NCBI GenBank assembly: GCA_004352715.1
Contig: SCFE01000095.1
Coordinates: 184,792 to 248,791 of the forward strand
Direction of reading: 5' to 3'
DNA length: 64,000 nt
Origin: Hofstenia miamia
Taxonomy: Eukaryota > Xenacoelomorpha > Acoela
This document shows, piece after piece, positions 23,444-34,034 of this stretch (position 1 is the first letter of the stretch; every line of letters begins with the position of its first letter). The translations under genes and the position numbers were made by a program. Under the pieces are notes generated by a model, which was not told where the DNA came from, searched no databases, and saw only the letters and a list, made by a program, of their open reading frames with translations.

Positions 23444-25655
23444 TTATAAATATGTACACTATATATATTTGTGGAACTCAGCCAGTCATTTATGCAGACG
23501 ATAATTTTCTTTCTAATAATACAACTATAAGGACCTACTAACCTTCAAGAAAACTTGACAATAATTACTATGAACTAATTTCTAGAGTTAAGTAATTCAC
23601 ATTTCTTGAATTAGCACTTAAGTAGGTTCTTAAGTCTTCAACGAAAGATCCTTCAGATATCTTCACAGTGTTTTTCAGTGACAATTCGTTTGACAATGTT
23701 ACAAACCTTTGAAAATATCTGCTATTACAGTCATAGTCAAGAGCGGATCCAGAAAAATTGCATGGGAAGTTATGAACTGAATATTTACCAATTTACCCAA
23801 TATTTTCTCCCAAATTCACACATAATTACATATATATTAAAAAGAAATGTGTTCTATATTGTATGTCAAAGTTGTCATAGTTGTATGGTCATATGGTTAT
23901 AAATATTATGTCACAACACTACACGAATGATTTTTACAGGATCTAAGGTTAAAATTTTGATTTTTAGAAGCAAATAACTTATTTGTTGACAATTCAAATA
24001 TTGAATAATTTTTTTATTAGTAATTTGTCTTCTAATATACCTATGCTTTTGTATATGGGTACACTAAAAATGTTTCTACATGAAATTAAAAGTGAACCAT
24101 TTTATGTATTCACAAATTTTTGTATGGTCGCGAACAAAATGTTCACTCAAGTATGGACACTGAAAATGTGAAAAAATTACACTATATTCATGCAACTAGC
24201 AATATAATGTGTTTTTTACAAACTGACTACCAAAACTTTATATATTTATATAAAAATTTGTGTAAAGGGGCTTAGAAGAAAATTTGACATAAAAGTTGGC
24301 AAAAATATATTTGCAGTAGATTGATACTTTATTTTTATTAAAACGATCACAAAGAAAAATAAACTATAAAAAATTTATAATTTTATAAAAAAATATCAAG
24401 GATTAAGTAGCTGCAATTGCCTAGCAAATTTATCGTCTCCTCACATTTGCTTTGGAGCTTTTAATGTCGTCCGTCTTAGCAACAAGTTCCTTAAGAACTC
24501 TGGTTGTTAGAATTTGCATACATTTTATCGGTCAGTCTCTTCATTATTCGCATGATATGAGAGCTTCCCGTCCGGGTATAGTAGTCTGTGCAAACACACA
24601 CTTTTACTGAATTGTATTGAAAACTTAAATAAAATTCAGAATTAAAATTTCAAGAAAAATGTAAACAAATAACACTTTGCAAGCACACAAAACTAATTTT
24701 TTGAAAGACATCGAGTAACGATTTTGTAAACTTCCAAGAAAGATTTACATTCCTACAGAAAAAGAGCAGTTTTTCAATGTGTACTAGATAAATTTATCAA
24801 GAAGAAACTCAATTTGCCAAGCTTTTGACAGAATGCTATCATTAACACTTGACGTTTGGAAACAAAGATGTAGCAGTTTTTTGACAGCATTCCCAGCTGC
24901 CATTCTTCCTGAACAGATGCAAAACTTTACCATGCGTGTACATGCAGTCCAGTTGTCGCGCTATTCTCAACGTTTGATGGAATACTTTGTCATAGTTTAC
25001 ATTAGAACATGTGTATGTTTTCAAATATTTATGTCTCATTAATTTTTCATGTCAGAAATGCTAATTGAATCATGTGTTACATTTCTTACTTCGAGAATTT
25101 GATATTTAACTAGGATGTGTCAATATTATTCAAAAGTAACAATGCAAACATTAATCCATAAGTGAATTTTTTCTCAAATCATAAGTTTTGATGTCATTCC
25201 AATGCAATAAAATAGTTAAATTCAAGAATTAACATAGGATACTAAAATAACAGAAATATATTCTGTTGGTACAATGCTTGGAATTGAATTAGTAGTCAAT
25301 GACTACAAATGGCTACAGTAATTTTAATGAATCGTTATTTTGAAATATCATAAATCTACATTGTCATCAACTAAAGGTATAAACTAAAAGTCAACGAAAT
25401 AATTTAGATGTGTAAAGCTGACTACGTTTGAATACAAATCTGTCAATGAGAATACAAGTCACACCAAACAGTTGTTTCTGCTACCGAACGGGAAATTTAA
25501 AATTTAATTGAATTAAAATTGCATAGTCCGTTTAATTAAAACTTTTTTGTGCATTCTAAACGCACATTGTTGGATTACAACTAAAGCTTCAGTATCTAGA
25601 AAGTTCCAAGCTTCTTTTATTTGAGTTTATTAATTAAAAATCCTTTTGAAACTAT
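22931..25655. other. Non-coding stretch with two GC-richer islands
   Basis: Mostly AT-rich, with a TA array at 23413-23439 listed separately. Two segments, about 24410-24600 and 24800-25030, are noticeably richer in G+C and contain open frames on both strands (for example 24842-25039 minus, 24833-25042 plus). They could be decayed transposon or exon sequence. I recognise no domain and cannot choose a strand. Confidence 0.4.
23413..23439. repeat. (TA)n microsatellite
   Basis: About 13 AT units within a wider ATACATATA-rich tract (23290-23470). Confidence 0.9.
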
Positions 25656-26219
25656 TACAGCCTTGTGCAAAATAGTTCGGACTAATTAAATAATTCCAAT
25701 TTTAACCGACAATATAGCCCATATTTGTTTAAAAATCGGTGAATTGTGAATTCATGCAAAAAATAACCATCTATCAAATTTACTTTCAACTGCTTTGAAG
25801 TCAAACGCGAGCAAACTGTGGAAAGACAGGCTAAATTTGCTTGGGAACGGCCCACTGGTTTAGAAGGACGCCCTGGTTTTGGTAATGGCCAAATTTGACC
25901 GGTTCTTTTATAATGTGAAATAATTGAAGATAATGTTTGCTTTGATAATTGAGGAAATTCGCAATTTTTTTTCTGTGAAATTTTTTCCAGGAATTTTGAA
26001 ACTAATGTTTCGTATTTCGAAGGAAATAGTTTTACCACGCACTTTGCAGTGAATAATAACATAAGTGCTCATAATTGTCAGAAATGTTAACCTTAGACCT
26101 AAATGCTAACGGGTACATTCTGAAATTACGCATTCACACTTTCAAAGTACCAGTAACAACAAAGAGAACAACGTTAATGTGAAAAAACATTAGTCCGAAC
26201 TATTATGCACAAGGCTGTA
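25656..26219 (-). mobile_element. Internally deleted Tc1-like transposon with intact TIRs
   Basis: The terminal inverted repeats are 25656-25686 and 26189-26219: 31 bases including the flanking TA, with one mismatch. They begin TACAGCCTTGTGCA and run inward to GTTCGGACTAAT. The outermost TA on each side is the target duplication expected of the Tc1/mariner superfamily. The element body is about 560 bp against roughly 1.6 kb for a full Tc1, so the catalytic region has been lost. The clean ends suggest it could have been mobilised in trans. Confidence 0.9.
25682..26062 (-). CDS. Truncated Tc1-like transposase, DNA-binding part only
   Basis: An open 126-codon frame. The N-terminal half contains a helix-turn-helix (LSKQTLSSIISHYKRTGQI, about residues 39-57), followed by the basic linker KPGRPSK (62-68; family members carry a GRPR-type AT-hook here) and a second HTH ending FTIHRFLNKYGLY (about 104-116). 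These are the paired-like DNA-binding subdomains of Tc1 transposases in the usual order. The DDE catalytic domain is missing: the frame runs into the terminal repeat, whose sequence supplies the TAG stop. No stop or frameshift breaks the retained part. Whether it is expressed is unknown. Such a product could bind the termini without cutting, which is inference. Confidence 0.7.
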   Translation of the reverse strand: MLLFTAKCVVKLFPSKYETLVSKFLEKISQKKNCEFPQLSKQTLSSIISHYKRTGQIWPLPKPGRPSKPVGRSQANLACLSTVCSRLTSKQLKVNLIDGYFLHEFTIHRFLNKYGLYCRLKLELFN

Positions 26220-26693
26220 CTTAAATTTAACGTAAACTTTATCAAAAACATATTCCTTGTTTAACGTATTGATATAAACCATATATTTTGATACAAATAT
26301 TGACATTTTGTTTTGGTAGTGAAAACCCCATAAGCTCATAATATGAATCTCCCTGGATTATATTCAAACGATAAAAATTCATATAGCAAACTGATATAAA
26401 GCCATTACTAAATAAATTATGGAAATTATCAATGTTATTCTGAATTTAAACCTCCGATAGAAATTAAGCAGAACTATTTTATCACATGTAACCAATGTCT
26501 GTAAATCTACTTCAATGTACTCAGTCTCTACAATTTTCCTAAAATTCATAAACTAAGAAAATTGAAGTAACTAAATGTCTTGCTTAGCAAAGTCAAACAT
26601 ATTTTAATAAGCATAAACTTACTTGTATACACTAACCCGTATTTCTATAAAAGCTAAGAGTAGTTGAACTTGAGGTCAACAACGTCTAAATGA

Positions 26694-26698
<5 letters not shown>
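26220..26698. other. Non-coding AT-rich stretch
   Basis: I see nothing. Confidence 0.6.

Positions 26699-26728
<30 letters not shown>
26699..26728. repeat. (TA)n microsatellite
   Basis: About 14 AT units. Confidence 0.95.
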
Positions 26729-26734
<6 letters not shown>

Positions 26735-28026
26735 AGAATTTCACTGCAACCTCATTTTAATCAATGACATTTAGACTAATTTATTATTTAATAAGTAACT
26801 CAGAATGCGGATAGAATATTTCACTGGATTTTATTTTAGGATTGGGCACCAGAACTTAACTAATTATTATTAATATTACAAGCTGGGAATTTCACAACAT
26901 ACATTGATGTCTAAGTCAATGTTTACTCAAGATTCATGTTCAATTAAAATCTTTCCAATTTATAATAAATGCTTGACAATAATTTTTAATAACAGAATCC
27001 ATCAATCAATACTGCCAATAAACAACGTTTTTCAAATGAATTGAAAAAACGAATATTGAATCGCATGATGGCGTCACGGTGATCACTAGTAAGCCAATGA
27101 TGTTTTATTACGCAGATGTAATGCCCTTTCCAATGAATTGAGGGGCAGGTGAGGCGTACACCTGTTCATGCTTCGTTGAGCTCATTAAAATATTGATGGA
27201 CAGAAAATGTTAGTTTTAAAGCTGTTTTTAACACATTTACAATTTATAATTTGTGTCAATCATAAGAATACGTTTATTAATATTTATAAATTCAATTTGG
27301 AAACACTATAAATAAATTTGGAAAGACTGGAAGGAACCATTTTACAATGTACATGATATATAGACAAAGCAATAATTGCGTATTATACAAAATGTAGATG
27401 AAATTATTATTAAGAATAACAAGCAGGTCAACAAACGCATTTCTATATATTCAAGACATCTAATTTATTACATTAAAAATTTTGAAATCATACTTGCCTA
27501 AGTGCTTAATAAACAGTAAATTACAATGATTTTCGGCTTTCTAAATCCGAAGGTTCTAAAAGCATTAATTATATGTATGTATATATGTGTATATACAGGT
27601 AATTTATAAAATAACTACTAATTAGATGTTAGTGGGAAACCTGCACACAAACATTTGTTTATATAAATTTTATTCTCATTGACTAAAATATATTCTCGAA
27701 TTATCTGATATTATCTATCTTCACTTTTTTCGTTGAATTTTACTAATGAATCGTATTTGAAAGATGCCTGACATTTGCAGAGTGGATGATTCAAAAAATG
27801 GACTCATGATTCCTTTTATCAAAATTGTGGATTGATGATCGCAAGTCATCATTTGGTCACCAGAAAATCTGAAAAAAATTGTAACAAAGCCAAATTTTCC
27901 TGCAAACGTAACTGTACGGTTTGAGTTTTTTAAGCAGATCTTCAATGGCCCATAGTTTTTTTAAGAGACTGTTAATTCATAGCGGTTTTCAGAAATGCTG
28001 CAGCCGTTCGTAATTCTTCACAAACG
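26729..28026. other. Non-coding stretch with a GC-richer E-box pair
   Basis: At 27060-27190 composition rises, and CAGGTGAGGCGTACACCTG (27146-27164) forms two inverted E2-boxes (see findings). A short minus frame at 27721-27945 is unassigned. The rest is AT-rich background. Confidence 0.5.
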
Positions 28027-28367
28027 ACAACGTTCCAACAAGAAGGAGCGCCAACCTATATTGTTGTAGCTGTAAAACAATTCCTTTGTGACACTTTTGG
28101 TCAACATCGTGTTATCAGTCGTCACTTTGACTAAGCATGACTCCCAGATCTCCTTATTTAGGACCACAAGATTATTGCCTGTGGGGAACGTTGAAAGGAA
28201 AGGTTTTGAGCTGAAAACCGATGAAAATTCAGCAACTGAAACATGCCATCAGAGAAGGGGTCAATGTCATATCAACAAATGAGTTAACAAAAGCTGTGGA
28301 TTACCTTTCTTCGCGGTTGACAGTTTGTAAAGAAGTCAGTAGACACCATTTAAAACATCTTTTATAA
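28027..28367 (+). pseudogene. Tc1/mariner-type transposase C-terminal relic
   Basis: From 28027 the frame reads TTFQQEGAPTYIVVAVKQFL, matching the second catalytic block (FQQD-G-A-P-x-H) but with Glu in place of Asp and Tyr in place of His. It continues to RVISRHFD, then two stops. After a frameshift, DYCLWGTLKGKVLS contains the third catalytic Asp with the normal D-Y-x-L-W-G context, and the frame runs (one TGA) through KIQQLKHAIREGVNVISTNE to a natural-looking TAA at 28365-28367. This is the C-terminal half of a mariner/IS630-type transposase, dead by substitution, stop and frameshift. It differs in sequence from the two neighbouring mariner copies. Confidence 0.75.
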
Positions 28368-28468
28368 TTCTAGCATATTAATAAACTTTTGGACGATATT
28401 TCTCTTTTATATGATTTTTGTACAAATTTTAAGATTAAATTATAACCAGTAGTTACTTTATAAACGCA

Positions 28469-28470
<2 letters not shown>

Positions 28471-28502
<32 letters not shown>

Positions 28503-28767
28503 NNNNNNNNNNNNNNNNNNNNNNNNNNNNNNNNNNNNNNNNNNNNNNNNNNNNNNNNNNNNNNNNNNNNNNNNNNNNNNNNNNNNNNNNNNNNNNNNNN
28601 NNNNNNNNNNNNNNNNNNNNNNNNNNNNNNNNNNNNNNNNNNNNNNNNNNNNNNNNNNNNNNNNNNNNNNNNNNNNNNNNNNNNNNNNNNNNNNNNNNNN
28701 NNNNNNNNNNNNNNNNNNNNNNNNNNNNNNNNNNNNNNNNNNNNNNNNNNNNNNNNNNNNNNNNNNN

Positions 28768-28795
<28 letters not shown>
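28471..28795. repeat. (TA)n microsatellite with assembly gap
   Basis: AT repeats flank an N run at 28503-28767. The right-hand array ends exactly at the left terminus of the mariner element. Confidence 0.95.
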
Positions 28796-28798
<3 letters not shown>

Positions 28799-30085
28799 GG
28801 TGTTTGGGATACATTTGACAGGTATCATTATAAAAGACAAAATATAGCAATATCTCTATGAAAATGAATTTATTGATGAAATACAAAAAAACAGCATATA
28901 CAGTTGAATCTGTCAACTGAATGTCACTCAAAAAAGCTGCCCTCAGCATCTATCACGGCCGCTATACGGCTCCTGAACTTGCCGCATGCTGCTTTTACAG
29001 TGTCACTTGGAAGAGTTTTGAACACCTCCTTAATCCTATCGATCAGATGGGCCCTTGTGTTGCAAACAGTACGGTTGGTGTCTTTCTCAACCGTGCCCAC
29101 ACAAAGTAATCCATTGGAGTTTGGGGCCATAAGTCTGGGCTGGTAAAGTCATTAAAATTCTTTGTCAACTATTTACAAGTTTCCTTTGAGGTATGACAGG
29201 GTGCTGAATCTTGCTGCCACACATATGGTCTTCCAGAAGCCACCCTCTCTAACCAATGCATGACCACGGTTTTCAAAACCTCCGCATAGCCATCCGAATT
29301 GAGCCTGAGACCTTGTTTAAAGATGTGAGGTGGCATGACATCACCCTCACTGGAAACACAACCAAAGACCACAATATTTTGAAGAAATTTGTTTTCATAA
29401 TACGTGGAACCTCCTTTGGATTGTAGGCTAGCCATCTGTTATTTTGAGTGTTGTGCAGCTGGTCTTAACAAAAGCTTTTTTCATCAGAGAAGAACCAGGT
29501 TGTTCCTGGTTCTGGTAGCTGTTTCACTTTGTTCAAAAGTTTCTTAGAATTTGTCAGACGCCTTGATCGGGCCTGTTCTGTGAGAAGTTGCCCTTTACGC
29601 CTCTTGTAAGAATGGTAGCGAAGTTCCTAATACAAGGCCAGCTTCATGGTGGAAGCTGCAACACTCATTTCTCTTGCTAAGGACCGTATCCCTTTGCCAG
29701 GGTCTTCCAACACTTTCTCCTGCAGCTGTTGGATGAATTCTGGTGTACGGACGGAATCAGAATGTCTGCTGTTGTTTTCTACACGCCACACCCTTATAGT
29801 CTCAATCACAGTTCTTCATTTCATGTCTTATTGCTTTTACGGTGTTCAGAGAGCATTATGTAGCTGTCTTGATTGTAGAATTGGGATGGCCTGCACGAAT
29901 CATCATAATGCAGGTTACCCGTTTGCAATATTCAGGTGGCCTCCATTTGTCATTCTCTGTTGCCTTTGGTATTTTGACACCACTGTGTTTAGGCTTCATA
30001 ATGACATTCACTTTTTAAGGATACTGAGACTAGATCTATTAAAAAACTAATATGATGCTTTGTCAAGTATATCCCGAACACCCTG
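28796..30085 (-). mobile_element. Full-length mariner-type transposon (1.29 kb)
   Basis: The termini begin CAGGGTGTTTGGGATACA (28796) and, in reverse complement, CAGGGTGTTCGGGATATA (ending 30085). The inverted repeats run 25 bases with three mismatches. Each end is bordered by TA (28794-28795, 30086-30087), but both flanks are TA microsatellite, so the target duplication cannot be separated from the array. The length fits the 1.3 kb norm for mariner. The transposase inside runs on the minus strand. Confidence 0.92.
28924..29809 (-). pseudogene. Mariner-type transposase, disrupted
   Basis: Four pieces read in order on the minus strand. 29809-29627: HTH region TPEFIQQLQEKVLEDPGKGI then RSLAREMSVAASTMKLALY. 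29560-29440: first catalytic Asp in TWFFSDEK (Asp codon 29483-29485), with a frameshift. 29435-29169: NIVVFGCVSSEGDVMPPHIF and the second Asp in YVWQQDSAPCH (codon 29208-29210), ending at TAG where Trp is expected. 29130-28924: IDRIKEVFKTLPSDTVKAAC to the end. The third Asp lies in PMDYFVW. Its spacing from the second is 32 residues as read, and a short deletion in the usual SPDLNP stretch appears to have shortened it, so the ancestral spacing may have been near 37 (inference). It cannot encode an active enzyme. Confidence 0.85.
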
Positions 30086-30323
30086 TATACATATATATAT
30101 ATATATANNNNNNNNNNNNNNNNNNNNNNNNNNNNNNNNNNNNNNNNNNNNNNNNNNNNNNNNNNNNNNNNNNNNNNNNNNNNNNNNNNNNNNNNNNNNN
30201 NNNNNNNNNNNNNNNNNNNNNNNNNNNNNNNNNNNNNNNNNNNNNNNNNNNNNNNNNNNNNNNNNNNNNNNNNNNNNNNNNNNNNNNNNNNNNNNNNNNN
30301 NNNNNNNNNNNNNNNNNNNNNNN

Positions 30324-30354
<31 letters not shown>
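30086..30354. repeat. (TA)n microsatellite with assembly gap
   Basis: AT repeats flank an N run at 30108-30323. The left array begins at the right terminus of the mariner element. Confidence 0.95.
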
Positions 30355-30356
<2 letters not shown>

Positions 30357-30806
30357 TGTGTTACTCTTTAGTAGGTTCTTCAATGAGACAAAATTTTTTT
30401 TTTGAGAAATTCATTTTTTGACTTATGAACACAAACCTACTTGGTAAAAGAATCTCAAAAAGTTAGCATCACTTTTGCAAGTATATATCACTTAGATCAT
30501 ACAATACTGTTCCTCTATAAAATACGTATATGATTAATGTTATGTTTAATTTAGGGTTAGTGCGCTATTTTTATCACAAAATATTCGTATAATTGAAATA
30601 TTAATTAAATTAAAATTTTTTAAACTAATTGGTTCTACATGGTAACGCTACTAAGCATAGATTCTACTTTTTACTAATTTTTCCCATTATTCCCTATTAT
30701 TGCATTAATATCACTATAATTAAAGTCTTAAACGCATATAAATATTTATATATAATGAAGAACAGCATAGCTTTAATTTTAATGCTAACTATCACGTGAC
30801 CAAGCC
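30355..30806. other. Non-coding AT-rich stretch
   Basis: I see nothing. Confidence 0.6.
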
Positions 30807-31091
30807 TTTCAACAAGACAGAGCTCATGCCCAAACTTCAAACAGTGCTCTTGAAGCTCTGAAGAGATTGTTTCCAGGAGGATTTATCAGTAACAGAACTG
30901 TGGGTTACATGAAGAACAAGGTCTACAGTATTTCTCGTCTCAAGAACCTTGATAAACTGAGGGAAAAGATCACACAGGTTTATGAGGACATTCCAATGTC
31001 AATGCTTCAAAATTCAGTTGAAGATGTTTTAAAAAGGCTGAAACTTTGTGTGGAACATCGAGATGGACACTTGAATGACATTATTTTTTAA
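30807..31091 (+). pseudogene. Second Tc1/mariner-type transposase C-terminal relic
   Basis: The frame reads FQQDRAHAQTSNSALEALKR LFPGGFISNR from 30807, the second catalytic block with its Asp at 30816-30818. It then jumps to GYMKNKVYSISRLKNLDKLR and the terminal VEHRDGHLNDIIF before a stop at 31089-31091. The segment that should carry W-P-x-x-S-P-D-L and the third catalytic Asp is missing between ISNRT and GYMKNK, an in-frame deletion of roughly 20 residues. The remainder is unbroken. AATAAA follows at about 31124. The family differs from the 28-30 kb copies. No terminal repeats were located. Confidence 0.75.
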
Positions 31092-32080
31092 AATTATTTT
31101 TGTAGTTAAAAAATGTTTACTTCAATAAAGTTTTTCAGTTTTCAATATATCTTTATTATTTTGAGAGATATAAGATTTTTAAATTCGCAAAGACTTTAGA
31201 AACACACGGTATATATGGAGTCAGCAATTTGAAGGTTACTATAAGAACATGTTGTATTATGCGTTTGATAAATTTTTCCTGACCTTCAGGCTGAAAATTT
31301 GGTAGTATTATTTATTTGATTGTGCGTTAAGTAAATGCTCTGGAATATAACCCATGCGAGTCAATTGTTAATAAACAATGTATTAATGATTTTTTATAAT
31401 TTGGGGACAATTGTGTTGCTTATTGCACTTAGGTATATGGCTAGCTTTTGCAATCCTTACAAATTTGCAGAAACTTTGTGATTAGCTATAAGTCAGAATT
31501 TAAGAGCATGATATACGAAATAAATCTTTTATAAATAAATAGGAAAACTTGTTGCAGTTATCACAAAAGTAACACACAACACTTTGTGAATGTGGATTCG
31601 TATAAAAGTGATACTTCTAAGGAAGCCAGATATAACGAATAATACCATTTTACTATATCGACAGTAGTTCATATGGTAATTTCAAAAAGGCTTTATACTT
31701 ATATGTGAATAGTGAAATTTAATATTAATTGGTGTTTATGGCGATCTACAAAAGTCAATTGATTTTGGACGTATAATTCTGTAAATTCAAACCCCGACAT
31801 ATTGCTACATTTGTTAAAAGTCACCAGAAATTTAACAATCTTATACATATAAATGCTTCATAACTTATTTGAGTTGTGCTCGTTTGCAAAATCAAATATT
31901 TTAAATGAATAAAATTTCTTGTAAAAAATACAATTACATTTATTGATACTAACAAATTTCAAAGTAAAATATTTATTTTTTATTTTATTATTTATTTATT
32001 TAATTCTTTTGTTTTTATTACAAATCAAGTGATTAACACTTATGAAGAATTGAAGCAATAGATAGAAATTAACTTGGTTC
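31092..32080. other. Non-coding AT-rich stretch
   Basis: No gene recognised. Confidence 0.6.
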
Positions 32081-32663
32081 TAAAACATACTTTGTCTTGG
32101 TTTCGAAAGTTTATTGTCTTTGAAGATATAAATTGTTGCTTTTCATTGTTCATTAGCTTTGTTATAGTTTATGGACTTTGTCCTATAGTTTGATATGTAG
32201 TTGGATCTTCTTCTTTTTAGTGAAATTCTTACTGTTTTTTTTAAATTTATTGAAATTTCGTTCTTCTTTAATATCTGGATGGAGTTTGTTGCATAAATCA
32301 ATTTTAAAATTGGTAAATAATTTTTCAAATATTTTCGTTTTAAATTTGATTTTGTGATAAGTCTTAGTTCGCTTGTGTATATTTTTCTGTAATTCTACTG
32401 AAGGCCTTTTCCAAAATATTAAGAGGCAATTTAATTTTAATAAGTATTCTAATGATTCGATATTATATTTTTCTAATATTTTACTTTGATCGTTTTTACA
32501 ACAGATTGTATTAATTGTCCAATTAAAAACTTTTTAAGTTTTTTAAATATTTTCTTGGTAACTTTGGTTTTAAAAAAGAAGAAGATAAAAAATGTGACAG
32601 TATAAGAGATCTTAGTAATGCAATCCTCCACTTCATTGGTAATATACCGTATGTTGAATCTTA

Positions 32664-34034
32664 AGCCCATGCTACACGAACAAATGCTACACGAACAACT
32701 TTAGTCATTTAATTAGTTTTAGACAAAAATTGGGGAGGGGGTGCTACACGAACGATTTTAGTTGACCACAAAAATTGTTGATAAAAGTTGTTCGTGTAGC
32801 ATAGTGTTATAACAACTTTTTATTATTTCAGTAATTCATTATTAAATATTTAAGAAAAAATTACAAGAATATCCGAATATTTAAAAATATTTAAATTAAA
32901 TATTAATATTGCTCATTTAACATAGTAGTTGAACTAAAATATTAAAATATTTTTCAATATTAAATTTTTGGAATATGCAGCAGCAACAAGCTATTTTATG
33001 TTATTTTTAATGTCTTTATTATGAAACAATATTGTTTCAATATCTGTATTCGTATTTTCTTGATGAAATGTGCTTGTTTACATTCCTAAATGAGTGATCT
33101 TAATAATGGCCTTGAATTTAAGAGGCAAATTGCATAATTATAGCGCGCATCTCACTAAAGCATGGAGATGTCAACAGTGTGATGTGATCACATGAAGATC
33201 TTATTAAAGCAGAATTCAATATTTATTTATGTATATATATATATATATATATATACAAGGCGCTGGATACAAAAAAATAACTCCTCATACTGCTTGCACA
33301 TATTCATCCCTCTAAAAACTATCTAAATTAATGANNNNNNNNNNNNNNNNNNNNNNNNNNNNNNNNNNNNNNNNNNNNNNNNNNNNNNNNNNNNNNNNNN
33401 NNNNNNNNNNNNNNNNNNNNNNNNNNNNNNNNNNNNNNNNNNNNNNNNNNNNNNNNNNNNNNNNNNNNNNNNNNNNNNNNNNNNNNNNNNNNNNNNNNNN
33501 NNNNNNNNNNNNNNNNNNNNNNNNNNNNNNNNNNNNNNNNNNNNNNNNNNNNNNNNNNNNNNNNNNNNNNNNNNNNNNNNNNNNNNNNNNNNNNNNNNNN
33601 NNNNNNNNNNNNNNNNNNNNNTAAACAATACTTGAGTTCGCAAAGCTACACCGTGATAGACTTCCCAATCTAATCACTATTTTATGTTCAAATGTTTTTG
33701 TTTACTACAAAGGATTCTTTTAGATGAGTTAATTGTTGGAGAATTATTTCTCCGACAAAAAAGTTGGTCGGAGCACTATGCTACACGAACATCTTTTGTC
33801 ATTTAATTACTTCACGACTAAAGTTGGCGGAAGGGGTGCTACACGAACAATTTTTATTGTCCAATTTTTGTTGGACCGAAGGGACAACTTTTGTCACCAA
33901 CTTTAGTTGGACCGAACGAACAACTTTAGTCTAGATAATTACTCCCGATTTTAGTCGTGGAAGAGGGGTGCTACACGAACGATTTTCGTTGCCATCAAAA
34001 ATTGGCGACAAAAATTGTTCTTGTAGCATGGGCT
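32664..34034. mobile_element. PIF/Harbinger-like compound non-autonomous element
   Basis: The outer inverted termini are AGCCCATGCTACACGAAC (32664) and its complement (ending 34034, one mismatch). They are flanked by the 3-bp duplication TTA (32661-32663 and 34035-34037), as expected of PIF/Harbinger. The 1,371-bp body is compound. GCTACACGAAC or its complement occurs about eight times, clustered at both ends (32664-32806 and 33774-34034). Each cluster closes inward with CACTATGC in opposite orientation, as if two short MITEs bracket about 970 bp of unrelated DNA containing a TA array and an N gap (33335-33621). No transposase is visible. It interrupts the retrotransposon reading frame, so it is the younger insertion. 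Confidence 0.75.
33234..33255. repeat. (TA)n microsatellite
   Basis: About 11 TA units, followed immediately by CAAGGCGCTGGATACAAA, which resembles a mariner-type terminus. Confidence 0.9.

Noticed and set aside
24410-25042. GC-richer islands as exons of a conserved gene
   Set aside because: Open frames on both strands and no recognisable motif; left unassigned.
28469-30050. Plus-strand frames at 28904-29146 and 29646-30050
   Set aside because: Antisense to the mariner transposase, whose conserved motifs read on the minus strand.
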